From assembly GCF_018598555.1 (NCBI RefSeq), contig NZ_JAHEWN010000003.1, forward strand, positions 222,286-286,285: 64,000 nt of DNA, in the 5' to 3' direction. The position numbers and the translations under genes are program-made. Source of the DNA: Curtobacterium aurantiacum (lineage in GTDB: Bacteria > Actinomycetota > Actinomycetes > Actinomycetales > Microbacteriaceae). The notes under the pieces were generated by a model. It searched no databases and had not been told where the DNA came from. It saw only the letters and a program-made list of their open reading frames with translations. Shown here one piece after another: positions 17,645 to 27,595 of the stretch; positions within the stretch are counted from its first letter, which is position 1, and every line of letters starts with the position of its first letter.

Positions 17645-18523
17645 TCAGTCGTCCAGCACCGCGTCGATGCTCCGTCGTGCGACGCTCCGGAAGGCGCGTT
17701 CGTCGGCGGTCGCGAGCGCGGACGCGAGCGCGACGGCCCATCCGCGTGCGCGCTGCCAGGTGACTTCCGTGGCGACGACGTGCGTCCGGAACGCGCGACG
17801 CCCCCGCTGGTCGAGCGTCAGCCAGGCGGTCGCGAGGTCGACGGCGGGATCCCCCGCGGTGACGTCGCCGAAGTCGATCACCGCCGACAGGCGGTCGACG
17901 CCGTCCGGTGCCCGGTCGACGAGCAGGTTGAAGGGGTGCAGGTCGCCGTGCACCCAGACGGGAGGCCCGGCGTGCGCGGGCACGGCCGCTGCGGTCCGCC
18001 ACAGCGTGGCCAGCTCTCCGGCACGGGGCACGTCGTGCCCGTCGAGTCGCGCCAGCACGGCGTCGCTGCGCGATGCGAGCGGGACGCCGCGGAACGGGTT
18101 CGCGGGGGCGTCGGCCGGAACCGGGACGTGCAGGCGACCGACGAACGCGGCGAGCGCCTCGGCCACGGACACCCCGGCAGCCCGTGCACCGATGGGCGCG
18201 CCGGGCAGCCACGGCACGATGCTCCACGACCACGGGTAACCGAGGGCGGGACGTCCCGTGCGGACCGGTGCCGGGACCGGCACGACCGGACCGACCCGGG
18301 CGGCGATCTCCGGCAGCCAGCGTTGCTCGTGTTCGACCAGGCGCGCGGCCATCGCCCGGCGGGGGACCCGCACGGCCAGGTCGTCGCCCAGGCGCAGCAC
18401 GACGTTGTCCCAGCCGTTCGCGACGACCTCGAGCGGCTGGCCGGCCAGGTCCGGGTGCTGGTCGAGCAGCAGGGACCGGACGAGCGGGACGTCGACGTCG
18501 ACCTCGGCGGACGGGGTGGGCAC
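17645..18523 (-). CDS. Aminoglycoside phosphotransferase (APH)-family kinase
   Basis: A 292-residue protein-kinase-like phosphotransferase. The N-lobe has VVANGWDNVVLRLGDDLAVRVPRR, with a Val-Arg in place of the usual Lys. The catalytic loop is WVHGDLHPFNLLV (Asp base) and the metal motif is VIDFGDVTAGDPAVDLA. Families with this layout phosphorylate small hydroxyl or amine compounds and are not necessarily resistance enzymes. The GTG start is supported by TAGCCT (18530-18535) exactly 6 bp upstream. It is a single-gene unit. Confidence 0.85.
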   Translation of the reverse strand: MPTPSAEVDVDVPLVRSLLLDQHPDLAGQPLEVVANGWDNVVLRLGDDLAVRVPRRAMAARLVEHEQRWLPEIAARVGPVVPVPAPVRTGRPALGYPWSWSIVPWLPGAPIGARAAGVSVAEALAAFVGRLHVPVPADAPANPFRGVPLASRSDAVLARLDGHDVPRAGELATLWRTAAAVPAHAGPPVWVHGDLHPFNLLVDRAPDGVDRLSAVIDFGDVTAGDPAVDLATAWLTLDQRGRRAFRTHVVATEVTWQRARGWAVALASALATADERAFRSVARRSIDAVLDD

Positions 18524-18607
18524 CGGGTCAGGCTAGTGGGCCGGACGACACACGCCCGCGAACTGGGGCCGTTGGCGCGACACCCTTCTCGGTATTGTCG
18601 TAGCGAG

Positions 18608-18643
18608 GTGACGTGGGTGTTTCCCTGGGGGGACCCGCGTCAC
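18608..18643 (-). terminator. Stem-loop at the end of the ScbR-like gene
   Basis: GTGACGTGGGT pairs with ACCCGCGTCAC (one G-T wobble, 14 bp loop). The distal arm overlaps the stop codon of the TetR/ScbR-like gene, as short actinobacterial terminators often do. Confidence 0.5.
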
Positions 18644-19290
18644 TCCGGAGCGATCACCGCGACGAGCCGCGGGATCTCCGGACGCAGCCGTTCGGAGACG
18701 AACGCGTCCAGCAGGACCGTCCAGAGTTCCCGCAGTTGCTCGAAGATGTCGGATCGGCGGGTCATCGCGTCCGACACCGTCTGCACGCCCGTGTACGCAC
18801 GCACGACGACCCGGCCGACGAGCTCTGGGTCCCACCGCGGGTCGATCTCACCCGCGTCGATCGCCTGGCGCGCGAAGCCGGCGATCACCTCGGTCCAGTC
18901 GGTGTACGGGTCCCGCCGGTCGACGTCGCTCGCGGCCACGTCGGTCGACAGCCGGACACCGGCGCTCACGACGACCTCGGCGGTCATCTGGACCGCGAGC
19001 CCCTGGCACAGCCACATGATCGACTCGAGCGGGGTGGCGCCCCGAGCCAGCGCTGCCTCGCCGTACCGGCGGGAGATCGCGTGCTGCTCGGCGACCACGG
19101 CGCCCGCCATGTCGGCCTTCGAGGTGAAGTGGAAGTACAGCGCGCCCTTGGTCATCCCGATGCGCTCGGCGATGCCGTCCATCGAGGCGCCGACGTACCC
19201 GCGTTCGTCGAACTCCGCGGCCGCGCCCTCGATGATCGCGGCGCGGGTCGCGAGCGACCGCTCTTGCCGGGTCGGTCGGTCCTGCACCAT
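18640..19290 (-). CDS. TetR-family regulator, ScbR/gamma-butyrolactone-receptor-like
   Basis: A 216-residue TetR protein whose DNA-binding part (RQERSLATRAAIIEGAAAEFDERGYVGASM...GMTKGALYFHFTSKADMA) matches the ScbR/ArpA autoregulator-receptor branch closely. The ligand domain is the usual length. In streptomycetes these bind gamma-butyrolactone signals. No AfsA/ScbA-type synthase is in the window, so it is an orphan receptor-like protein here. A TACGAT element lies 8 bp before the ATG. The nearest divergent neighbour is the small membrane protein at 19381. Confidence 0.85.
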   Translation of the reverse strand: MVQDRPTRQERSLATRAAIIEGAAAEFDERGYVGASMDGIAERIGMTKGALYFHFTSKADMAGAVVAEQHAISRRYGEAALARGATPLESIMWLCQGLAVQMTAEVVVSAGVRLSTDVAASDVDRRDPYTDWTEVIAGFARQAIDAGEIDPRWDPELVGRVVVRAYTGVQTVSDAMTRRSDIFEQLRELWTVLLDAFVSERLRPEIPRLVAVIAPE

Positions 19291-19380
19291 GGGGTCCGAT
19301 CGTAGTCAGCGCATCCGACCGCCGGGGTTCCCTGGCCGCATTCGGCAGGCGTTCGGCCGGGTGCCCTACGGTCGGTCGCC

Positions 19381-19824
19381 ATGGACGGATGGCGGAACCC
19401 TGCGCGCTGGGCACGGACGGGGCGGTGGCTGCTGCTGCCGATCGCGGTGCTCGACTGGGTCGCGCTCGCGCCGCAGACCATCGTGGTGCTGGCCTTCCTG
19501 ATCGCCGTCGTCGGACTCGCCGGCATGGCAGCGGCGCTCGTCGTGCACATGCTCGGCCGGTCGCGCGGTGCGATGGCCGCCCTGGGGGTCGTGCTGCTGC
19601 TCGGTGGCCTCGTGGTGTTCGGTCTCGACCCGTTCCCCGGTTCGTTCCCGCTCATCGAGTCGTGGTGGCCGGAGTCGATCACGCAGCCGCAGCACGTCGG
19701 CAGGGCGTACTGGCAGCTCGCCGGCCTGGGCATCGAGCTCGCCGGGTTCGCCCTGCTCGCCACGCTGCTCGTGGTCGCGCTCACCGGCACCCCGCGCCCG
19801 CGGCAGGACCGCCCCCGCTCCTGA
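19381..19824 (+). CDS. Hypothetical four-helix membrane protein
   Basis: A 147-residue integral membrane protein with predicted helices near residues 16-30, 33-57, 64-82 and 111-135 and a basic proline-rich tail. The loop between helices 3 and 4 carries GLDPFPGSFPLIESWWPESI and probably faces outside. I do not recognise a family. The start has TACGGT 8 bp upstream, facing the ScbR-like gene across a 90 bp divergent gap, so that regulator may control it. Confidence 0.7.
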   Translation: MDGWRNPARWARTGRWLLLPIAVLDWVALAPQTIVVLAFLIAVVGLAGMAAALVVHMLGRSRGAMAALGVVLLLGGLVVFGLDPFPGSFPLIESWWPESITQPQHVGRAYWQLAGLGIELAGFALLATLLVVALTGTPRPRQDRPRS

Positions 19825-19866
19825 CCCACCCCGGGCAGCACGCCGCACCGGGGCGACGTGTCCCGA

Positions 19867-21024
19867 TCAGTGCCGCGTGAGCACCACCAGCGTGACGTCG
19901 ACCGCGGCGTCCGTAGGGACCGCCGCACGCACCCGTTCGACCGCGGCGGCCCCGTCCGGAGCCGAGCGCACCAGCGCGGCGAGGTCGTCCAGGTGCCGGA
20001 GCCCGTCCAACGTCAGGACGCCCTGGGTGCACACCGCGAGCCGGTCGCCCGGCGCGAGGTCGAGTGCCCCGGGCGACCGGGGGATCGACTCCGGCTGCAG
20101 GCCGAGCGGCAGGTCGAGGGGGTGCAGGACCCGGGCGGAGCCGTCCGCCCGGACGAGCACCGCCAGCCCGTGCCCGGCGTCGCCGAAGTCGACGTGACCC
20201 GACGTCGGGTCGAGCCGCAGGTGGAAGAGCGAGCCGACGGCGTCCGCAGCCGACAGGTCGGCGGTGACCTGCGCCTCCAGGCCGCCGATCGCGTCCTGCA
20301 TACCGGTCGCGGTCCGTGCCGCCACCGCTCCGCGGACCGCCGCGGCGAGCAGCCCCGAGGCCGGTCCGGCGGCGCTGACGCGACCGACGGTCACGTGCAG
20401 GGCGCCGTCCGGCGCGACGCGCCAGTCGGCGACGTCACCTCCGCCGCCGTCGTGCTGGGCGACCAGGAAGTCGAGGGCGTACCCGGGGACGTCGACCGGG
20501 TCGGGCACCAGGCCGTCGAGCGCCCGGCGCACCCGCCCGCGGTCGATCGCGACGCCGAGCTCCCGCTCGGTCCACCGGGCCAGGTCGCGCAGCAGGTCGA
20601 GGTCCTCGTCCGAGAACACCCGCGGCACGGCGTCCATCAGGCACAGCGTGCCCACCCGGGTGCCGTCGACCATGGTCAACGGTGCCCCGGCGTAGAACCG
20701 GATGCCGTGCTCCGCCACCGCCGCCGTGTCGGCGAACCGGGCGTCGAGCGACGCGTCCGGGATCACCATGAGCTCGCGAGCGAGGACCGTCGTCGCACAG
20801 AACTGCTCGCTGGCGGGGACGCTCGACCCCTGGTGCCAGCCGAACGTCGACTGCGTCGTGACGAGGTCGTGGTGGACGAGGTTGAGGAAGGTCAACGGGA
20901 CGTCGAACGCCTCGTGGGCCATGCGGGTGATGCGGTCGAAACGCTCCTCGGGTCCTGATCCCAAGATGGCGAGCGCCTCGACCACCGCGGTGCGCCTGTC
21001 CGCACCGTCGAGATGGTTGGTCAC
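19867..21024 (-). CDS. GAF-domain protein with degenerate SpoIIE/PP2C-like phosphatase domain
   Basis: A 385-residue protein. Residues about 20-160 are a GAF sensor (FDVPLTFLNLVHHDLVTTQSTFGW...GIRFYAGAPLTMVDGTRVGTLCLMD). Residues about 185-385 resemble the SpoIIE/RsbU PP2C fold. The first metal loop survives as GGGGDVADW and the last as AVDVTLVVLTR, but the central GDVxGHG motif reads VGRVSAAG. The metal-binding Asp and the His are therefore lost, and activity may be weak or absent. It begins on the ATGA shared with the ThuA gene. RsbU-like proteins normally control anti-sigma factors; none is nearby. Confidence 0.8.
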   Translation of the reverse strand: MTNHLDGADRRTAVVEALAILGSGPEERFDRITRMAHEAFDVPLTFLNLVHHDLVTTQSTFGWHQGSSVPASEQFCATTVLARELMVIPDASLDARFADTAAVAEHGIRFYAGAPLTMVDGTRVGTLCLMDAVPRVFSDEDLDLLRDLARWTERELGVAIDRGRVRRALDGLVPDPVDVPGYALDFLVAQHDGGGGDVADWRVAPDGALHVTVGRVSAAGPASGLLAAAVRGAVAARTATGMQDAIGGLEAQVTADLSAADAVGSLFHLRLDPTSGHVDFGDAGHGLAVLVRADGSARVLHPLDLPLGLQPESIPRSPGALDLAPGDRLAVCTQGVLTLDGLRHLDDLAALVRSAPDGAAAVERVRAAVPTDAAVDVTLVVLTRH

Positions 21025-21797
21025 CCGGCCTGTCTACCCCGATCGTCCGACAGGAACCAGTCCCGCGGGTGGGGGTCGGCCGTCAGCTCGCGGCGCTCGG
21101 ACACCGGGGCAGCCCACGCGGCGGCGTTCGACAGCACGCGCTGGATGTCCGGGTGGTGGTAGACGGGGTACTCCTGGTCGCCCGGCGAGAAGTAGAAGAC
21201 CTTCCCCAGGCCCCGGCGGTACGCGACGCCGGAGCGGAAGACCTCGCCGCCGGCGAAGGTCGACAGGAACACCTCTTCGTCGGGGCGCGGGATGTCGAAG
21301 TACTCGCCGTACATCTCCTGCCGGTCGATGACGATCGGGTGCGGCACCCCCGCGGCGATCGGGTGCTCGGGCGCGACGGTCCAGACGAGTTCGCGCTCAC
21401 CGTCGTTCCGCCACTTCAGCGAGCAGGTCGTGCCCATCAGGCGCTTGAACGGCTTGGAGTAGTGGCCGGAGTGCAGCACCACCAGGCCCATGCCGGCGTG
21501 CACGGCGTCGACGACCAGGTCGACGACGGCGTCGCTCACCTCGTCGTGGGCGGCGTGCCCCCACCAGAACAGCACGTCCGTGGCGGCCAGGCGTTCGGCG
21601 GTGATGCCGTGGTCGGGTTCCTGCAGGGTGGCGGTCGAGACGTCGGCCCCGGGCTGCAGCCGCCGGAGCGCCTCGGCGATCACGGCGTGCATGCCGTCGG
21701 GGTAGTGCCCGACGACCGTCGCGTCACCGCGGGTCTCGTGCACGTTCTCGTTCCAGACGACGATGTTCAGGGGACGGTTCTCGGTCGACGGCGACAT
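21021..21797 (-). CDS. ThuA-domain protein (trehalose-utilisation-like, glutamine-amidotransferase fold)
   Basis: A 258-residue ThuA-like protein. VVWNENVHE at the N-terminus, the FWWGHAAHDEV strand, MGLVVLHSGHYSKPFKRLMGT and the C-terminal GLGKVFYFSPGDQEYPVYHHPDIQRVLSNAAAWA are all typical of the family. It is tied to disaccharide use in rhizobia but otherwise poorly defined. The start is backed by TAGCGT (21804-21809) exactly 6 bp upstream. It is coupled to the GAF-phosphatase gene by a 4 bp overlap, and no sugar transporter accompanies it. Confidence 0.88.
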   Translation of the reverse strand: MSPSTENRPLNIVVWNENVHETRGDATVVGHYPDGMHAVIAEALRRLQPGADVSTATLQEPDHGITAERLAATDVLFWWGHAAHDEVSDAVVDLVVDAVHAGMGLVVLHSGHYSKPFKRLMGTTCSLKWRNDGERELVWTVAPEHPIAAGVPHPIVIDRQEMYGEYFDIPRPDEEVFLSTFAGGEVFRSGVAYRRGLGKVFYFSPGDQEYPVYHHPDIQRVLSNAAAWAAPVSERRELTADPHPRDWFLSDDRGRQAG

Positions 21798-21936
21798 CCG
21801 CCCACGCTACCCGTGATCGGTACGCGCAGGCACTGGCGTTTTCTGATCGTTTGACCTACCTTCGGATCACTATCGCGCAGACGGCGACGCCAGGGGGCGT
21901 CGATCACCGTCCGCGCCGAGGACAGGGGCTCGTCCG

Positions 21937-23379
21937 ATGCAGCACCGCACCATCTCCACCGCCGCGCTCGCGGCGGTACTCGCACTCGCCGTACCGACCA
22001 CCGCATGGGCATCCTCGCCCACCGGTCACCACCCGACCCGCACCGCGACCACCTCGACCGTGACCTACACGGCGAGCGACGCGGTCATCCCGAACCCCTC
22101 GCGCGGGTTCGACCACACCACCGAGACGCACTACCGCGCCGACGGCACCGGGTACACGCCGCTCGACGCCGCGACGCTGCGTGGCTACCGGGCCGAGGGC
22201 GTCACGCAGGTCGTCCGGGTGTTCTACATGGAGGCCTTCGCCCAGCAGCGACAGCTCAGCCAGGCCTGGCTCGACCTCGTGCAGCACGACTACGACACCG
22301 CGCGGCAAGCGGGTGTGGGCGTGATCACCCGGTTCGCCTACGTCCAGGGCGGTTCGGGGCCGTACACGGCGCCCTACGGCGACGCCGACCTGCCGACCGT
22401 GCTCGGGCACATCGAGCAGCTCACCCCGACGCTCCGCCGGAACGCCGACGTCATCCCGACCCTGCAGGGGGGCTTCATCGGGCTCTGGGGCGAGGGCTAC
22501 TACACCGACCACTTCGCCAGTGACCCGGCGAACCCTGGCGTACTCACCGAGGCCGACAAGGACGCCCGACGCCAGGTGCTCCAGGCCGAACTCGCCGCCC
22601 TGCCGTCGAGCCGCTCGGTCCAGGCCCGCACCATGCAGATGAAGCAGGACGCCCTCCGCACCCCGTCGGGCACGGCCGGGGCACTCACCCCGGAGCAGGC
22701 GCACGACGGCTCGGCAGCGTCACGCGTCGGGCACCACAACGACTGCTTCCTCGCCTCGCCGGACGACTTCGGCACGTTCCTGAGCAACCCGCTGTCCCTC
22801 GACCAGGACTACCTGGCGGCCGAGTCGCGGTACGTCCCCGTCGGTGGTGAGACCTGCGCCGTGAACGCTCCGCGGACCCTGTACCCGTCCGCCTCGGCCG
22901 AGATGGCGAAGTACCACTACAGCTACCTCAACCTCGACTACAACAAGGACGTGCTGGCGAGCTGGGGTACGGCCGGCATGACCGACGCCGCCAAGAAGCT
23001 CGGCTACCGCTTCACGATGACCTCGAGCACCGCCACCTCGGGTGCGCAGGCGTCGGTGGCCGTGTCGATCCGGAACGACGGCTGGGCGGCGCCGTACAAC
23101 AGCCGTCCGGTGCAGCTCGTGCTGACCGACGGCGACCGCCGGGTGACCGTGCCGGTGGACGCCGACGCGTCGTCCTGGCAGCCGGGCCAGACCGTGACGG
23201 TCCGGGCGTCGCTGGCGGACGTGCCGAACGGACGCTGGAGCGTCGCCCTCGCCCTGCCCGCCCCGGAGGCCTCGGTGGCCGCGGACCCCGCGTTCGCGAT
23301 CCAGACGGCGAACACGGGCACGTGGGACCCGGACACCGGCGTGAACCGGCTCGGCCAGACGGTGGTCGTGCAGCACTGA
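21937..23379 (+). CDS. Secreted DUF4874/DUF4832-type glycan-associated protein
   Basis: A 480-residue exported protein. The Sec signal (residues 1-26) ends near TTAWASS. The mature part begins VTYTASDAVIPNPSRGFDHTTETHY, the start of DUF4874. The second half has the DUF4832 block (HYSYLNLDYNKDVLASWG, LGYRFTMTSS) and a C-terminal beta-sandwich (NDGWAAPYNSRPVQLVL). The fold is barrel plus sandwich, and members are thought to act on polysaccharides, with no proven substrate. The 139 bp before it, shared with the divergent ThuA gene, contains TTGACC but no well-spaced -10. Confidence 0.82.
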   Translation: MQHRTISTAALAAVLALAVPTTAWASSPTGHHPTRTATTSTVTYTASDAVIPNPSRGFDHTTETHYRADGTGYTPLDAATLRGYRAEGVTQVVRVFYMEAFAQQRQLSQAWLDLVQHDYDTARQAGVGVITRFAYVQGGSGPYTAPYGDADLPTVLGHIEQLTPTLRRNADVIPTLQGGFIGLWGEGYYTDHFASDPANPGVLTEADKDARRQVLQAELAALPSSRSVQARTMQMKQDALRTPSGTAGALTPEQAHDGSAASRVGHHNDCFLASPDDFGTFLSNPLSLDQDYLAAESRYVPVGGETCAVNAPRTLYPSASAEMAKYHYSYLNLDYNKDVLASWGTAGMTDAAKKLGYRFTMTSSTATSGAQASVAVSIRNDGWAAPYNSRPVQLVLTDGDRRVTVPVDADASSWQPGQTVTVRASLADVPNGRWSVALALPAPEASVAADPAFAIQTANTGTWDPDTGVNRLGQTVVVQH

Positions 23380-23389
23380 TCGGACGTCG

Positions 23390-23423
23390 AGGGCGCCCCG
23401 GGTCGAACGGCCCGGGGCGCCCT
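23390..23423 (+). terminator. Rho-independent-type stem-loop after the DUF4832 gene
   Basis: AGGGCGCCCCGGG and CCCGGGGCGCCCT form a perfect 13 bp stem with an 8 bp loop, 10 bp after the stop codon. Different sequence from the family A palindromes. Confidence 0.75.
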
Positions 23424-23470
23424 GCTGTCCACCGGAGCGTCCTGCTGTCTGTCAACCAGGGTCCGCCACC

Positions 23471-23935
23471 ATGGACGCCATGACCCCACGCTCCCTGTTC
23501 CGCGCCGCCGCGGTCGCCGAACTCGTGACCTGGACCCTGCTCATCCTCGGGATGGTGCTGAAGTACGGCCTGGACGCCGGCGACTGGGGCGTCCGCATCG
23601 GTGGCGGCGTGCACGGCTTCGTGTTCCTGGCGTACCTGGTGGTCACGACGGTCGTGGCGGTGAACCAGCGGTGGTCGTTCGGTGCGCTCGTGCTCGGCTG
23701 GGCCAGTGCCGTCGTGCCGTACGCCACGGTGCCGTTCGAGGTCGCCGTCGCCCGCCGCGGCATGCTCGAGGGCTCCTGGCGCCGCTCACCCGACGCTCAA
23801 TCCGGGTTCTGGGACCGCCTGCTGTTCTTCGTGGTGCGTCGCCCCGCGCTGGCCGCCGGCATCGGGGTCGTGGCCGTCGCCCTGGTCTTCACGGGGCTGC
23901 TGGCCGCCGGACCGCCCGTGCCGCCCCGCGGCTGA
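23471..23935 (+). CDS. DUF3817 integral membrane protein
   Basis: A 154-residue membrane protein with the DUF3817 layout: FRAAAVAELVTWTLLILGMVLKY, then GGGVHGFVFLAYLVVTTVVAV with the conserved His-Gly, then a third and fourth helix. A basic loop (RRGMLEGSWRRSPDAQ) precedes the last helix. Function is unknown. Starts at 23471 and 23480 (MTPRSL) are both possible; there is no strong ribosome site for either. Confidence 0.8.
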   Translation: MDAMTPRSLFRAAAVAELVTWTLLILGMVLKYGLDAGDWGVRIGGGVHGFVFLAYLVVTTVVAVNQRWSFGALVLGWASAVVPYATVPFEVAVARRGMLEGSWRRSPDAQSGFWDRLLFFVVRRPALAAGIGVVAVALVFTGLLAAGPPVPPRG

Positions 23936-23965
23936 GCGCGCGCCCCCGCGCGTCCCCGCGCGTCA

Positions 23966-24024
23966 CTTCGTGAGCAGCAATGGTCGGGTTCGTGGTGCGG
24001 ACCCGACCGTTGCTGCTCACGAAG
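23966..24024. repeat. Palindrome family B, copy 1
   Basis: A 24 bp stem (one mismatch) starting CTTCGTGAGCAG and ending CTGCTCACGAAG, loop of 11 bp, inner sequence rich in GGTCGGGT/ACCCGACC. Lies between the convergent DUF3817 and icd genes, directly beside the long composite element. Related copies are at 41370 and 49836. Confidence 0.75.
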
Positions 24025-24046
24025 CGCGGCCGTGGTCGCGACCACA

Positions 24047-24153
24047 GACGGACGGGAGGTGGGCCCCACCAGCCGGTACCGGCGCACCGCGCCAGCGGGG
24101 TGACGGTCGTGCCTGGAGGGACGGTGCCAGCTGGCACCGGGCCTCCCGTCCGT
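24047..24153. repeat. Composite palindromic element, copy 2 (about 107 bp)
   Basis: Second copy of the element at 12233-12337. Outer arms GACGGACGGGAGG and CCTCCCGTCCGT enclose GGTGCCAGCTGGCACC and a GTGGGCCCCAC palindrome. It sits just downstream of icd and between convergent genes. The inner GGTGCCAGCTGGCACC also forms the core of the shorter copy at 37007-37050, so the short and long forms appear to be variants of one unit. Confidence 0.78.
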
Positions 24154-24165
24154 GGGCTGGCGCTG

Positions 24166-26376
<2,211 letters not shown>

Positions 26377-26569
26377 GCTGGCGGGTACTCCCTTGTTCGA
26401 CCGTCGGTACGTCCACGGTACTCGTGGCGCAGGATGTCTCGACATCAAGATACATGGCCCCTGCTTCCGCGCGGCAGATGCTCGGCCCACACCCTGGAGG
26501 CACACCGTCGACACATAGGAACGGTGCGTGGACTGGCCTCCCGCAGCACCAGAGCGAGGGAGAGCGCGC

Positions 26570-26935
26570 ATGACCACGACACGGCAGACCCCGGACGACT
26601 TCGGCTGGAGGGCGGAGGACCTGCGGTCCGCGTACGCCTCGGACGGCAGCGGCCCCTACCGGTACGCGCCGGACGGCTCCGGACCCTTCTCGTACGACCC
26701 CGACGGGTCCGGCCCCTGGCTCGTCGGCCCGGAGCCCCGGGGGAGTGCTCGCCGGTTCGCACCGCGACAGCGTGGCAGCCGATCGAGACGGCGGCGGGTC
26801 GGTACGGCCTGCACCGCCGGAGCACTGGCGCTCGTGCTCGCGGTCGGCAGCGTCTCCGTCGTCGCGCACACCGCACCGCCGCAGCACTCGGTGCAGGCCG
26901 GCGCCGTCCACGGTCCGGGCCCCGACGGAGCCTGA
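26570..26935 (+). CDS. Small membrane protein with DGSGP tandem repeats
   Basis: A 121-residue protein of unknown function. Residues 23-52 hold three 10-residue repeats built on (D/A)PDGSGPxxY (DGSGP at 25-29, 35-39 and 45-49). A strongly basic stretch ([16 protein letters not shown], about 61-76), a single hydrophobic helix (about 78-99) and a short outside tail follow. The N-terminal repeats should be cytoplasmic by the positive-inside rule. GAGGGAGA is the ribosome site before the ATG. It is divergent from icd, and nothing ties it to a pathway. Confidence 0.7.
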   Translation: MTTTRQTPDDFGWRAEDLRSAYASDGSGPYRYAPDGSGPFSYDPDGSGPWLVGPEPRGSARRFAPRQRGSRSRRRRVGTACTAGALALVLAVGSVSVVAHTAPPQHSVQAGAVHGPGPDGA

Positions 26936-26938
26936 CCG

Positions 26939-27433
26939 TCAGTCGCCGATCGAGACGCGGAACACCCGGACGCCCGCGGCACGGAGCCCGGCGAGCCCGA
27001 GCCGCATGCGCAGGGGACGGAAGGGACGCCGGAACCCGGACGACGCCGACGCGGCATCGATCTGGTGCAGGACCTCGGAGGTCAGGGTGCGCTCGAGCTT
27101 CGGCGCGAGCCGGGTCACCCCGGACACCGTGACGACGATGCGCACGGCGTGCGGGGCGAGCATCGGCGCGATCAGTTCGGCCGCCTCCTGGGCTCGGTGG
27201 AAGGCGGGGTCGTCGCCGGGACGCCGGATCGCGATGACCGCCAGCGCTGCGTCCCAGGTGCCCTCGGGATCCGGCAGGTCGTCCACCCCGACGACCCGCA
27301 TCCGCGCGGCGTCGATCCCGGCCCGAACGGCCGCTGCCCGCAGGACGGGCAGGAGTTCCTGGGTGCCGGCCAGCACGACGTCGGCCGACGCCAGGTCGAC
27401 CGTTCCGTACCGCTCACGCGGCGATCGGGCCAT
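26939..27433 (-). CDS. Hypothetical protein
   Basis: A 164-residue alpha/beta protein I cannot name. It begins ARSPRERYGTVDLASADVVLAGTQELLPVLRAAAVRAGIDAARMRVVGVDDLPDPEGTWD, suggesting a small Rossmann-like domain, and ends in a basic segment (RRPFRPLRMRLGLAGLRAAGVRVFRVSIGD). No signal peptide. AAGGA about 9 bp before the ATG supports this start. It converges with the DGSGP gene (3 bp gap) and is divergent from the M23 peptidase gene. Confidence 0.65.
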   Translation of the reverse strand: MARSPRERYGTVDLASADVVLAGTQELLPVLRAAAVRAGIDAARMRVVGVDDLPDPEGTWDAALAVIAIRRPGDDPAFHRAQEAAELIAPMLAPHAVRIVVTVSGVTRLAPKLERTLTSEVLHQIDAASASSGFRRPFRPLRMRLGLAGLRAAGVRVFRVSIGD

Positions 27434-27531
27434 GGTGCGGGTCCTTCCGTCGCTTTCCCATGACGGTACCGATCGACGGGGTCCGGGGGACGCCGCAGCC
27501 CGGAGTGGTCAGGCGCCTCTCAGCACACTCG

Positions 27532-27548
27532 GTAACGAAAAGATCACG
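27532..27548 (+). promoter_or_regulatory. Possible MtrA-type direct-repeat box before the M23 gene
   Basis: GTAACG followed after 4 bp by GATCACG, 48 bp before the M23 start codon. Spaced GTAAC/GTCAC-like direct repeats are bound by the response regulator MtrA, which controls cell-wall hydrolases in several actinobacteria. The match is loose and made by eye. Confidence 0.3.
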
Positions 27549-27595
27549 GTAGGCCCTGTACAAAGCGACAGAGTCGTGCAGAATGGTGGGCGGCC

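Noticed and set aside
17645..18523. Aminoglycoside resistance gene
   Set aside because: It has the APH fold only; the family is broad, and nothing in sequence or context shows antibiotic specificity.
21798..21936. TTGACC-based promoter for the DUF4832 gene
   Set aside because: The nearest -10-like sequence (TATCGC) is about 14 bp away, outside the working range; left unassigned.
27434..27595. c-di-AMP (ydaO) riboswitch before the M23 peptidase
   Set aside because: Such riboswitches often precede wall hydrolases in actinobacteria, but the conserved core could not be found in this 162 bp gap.
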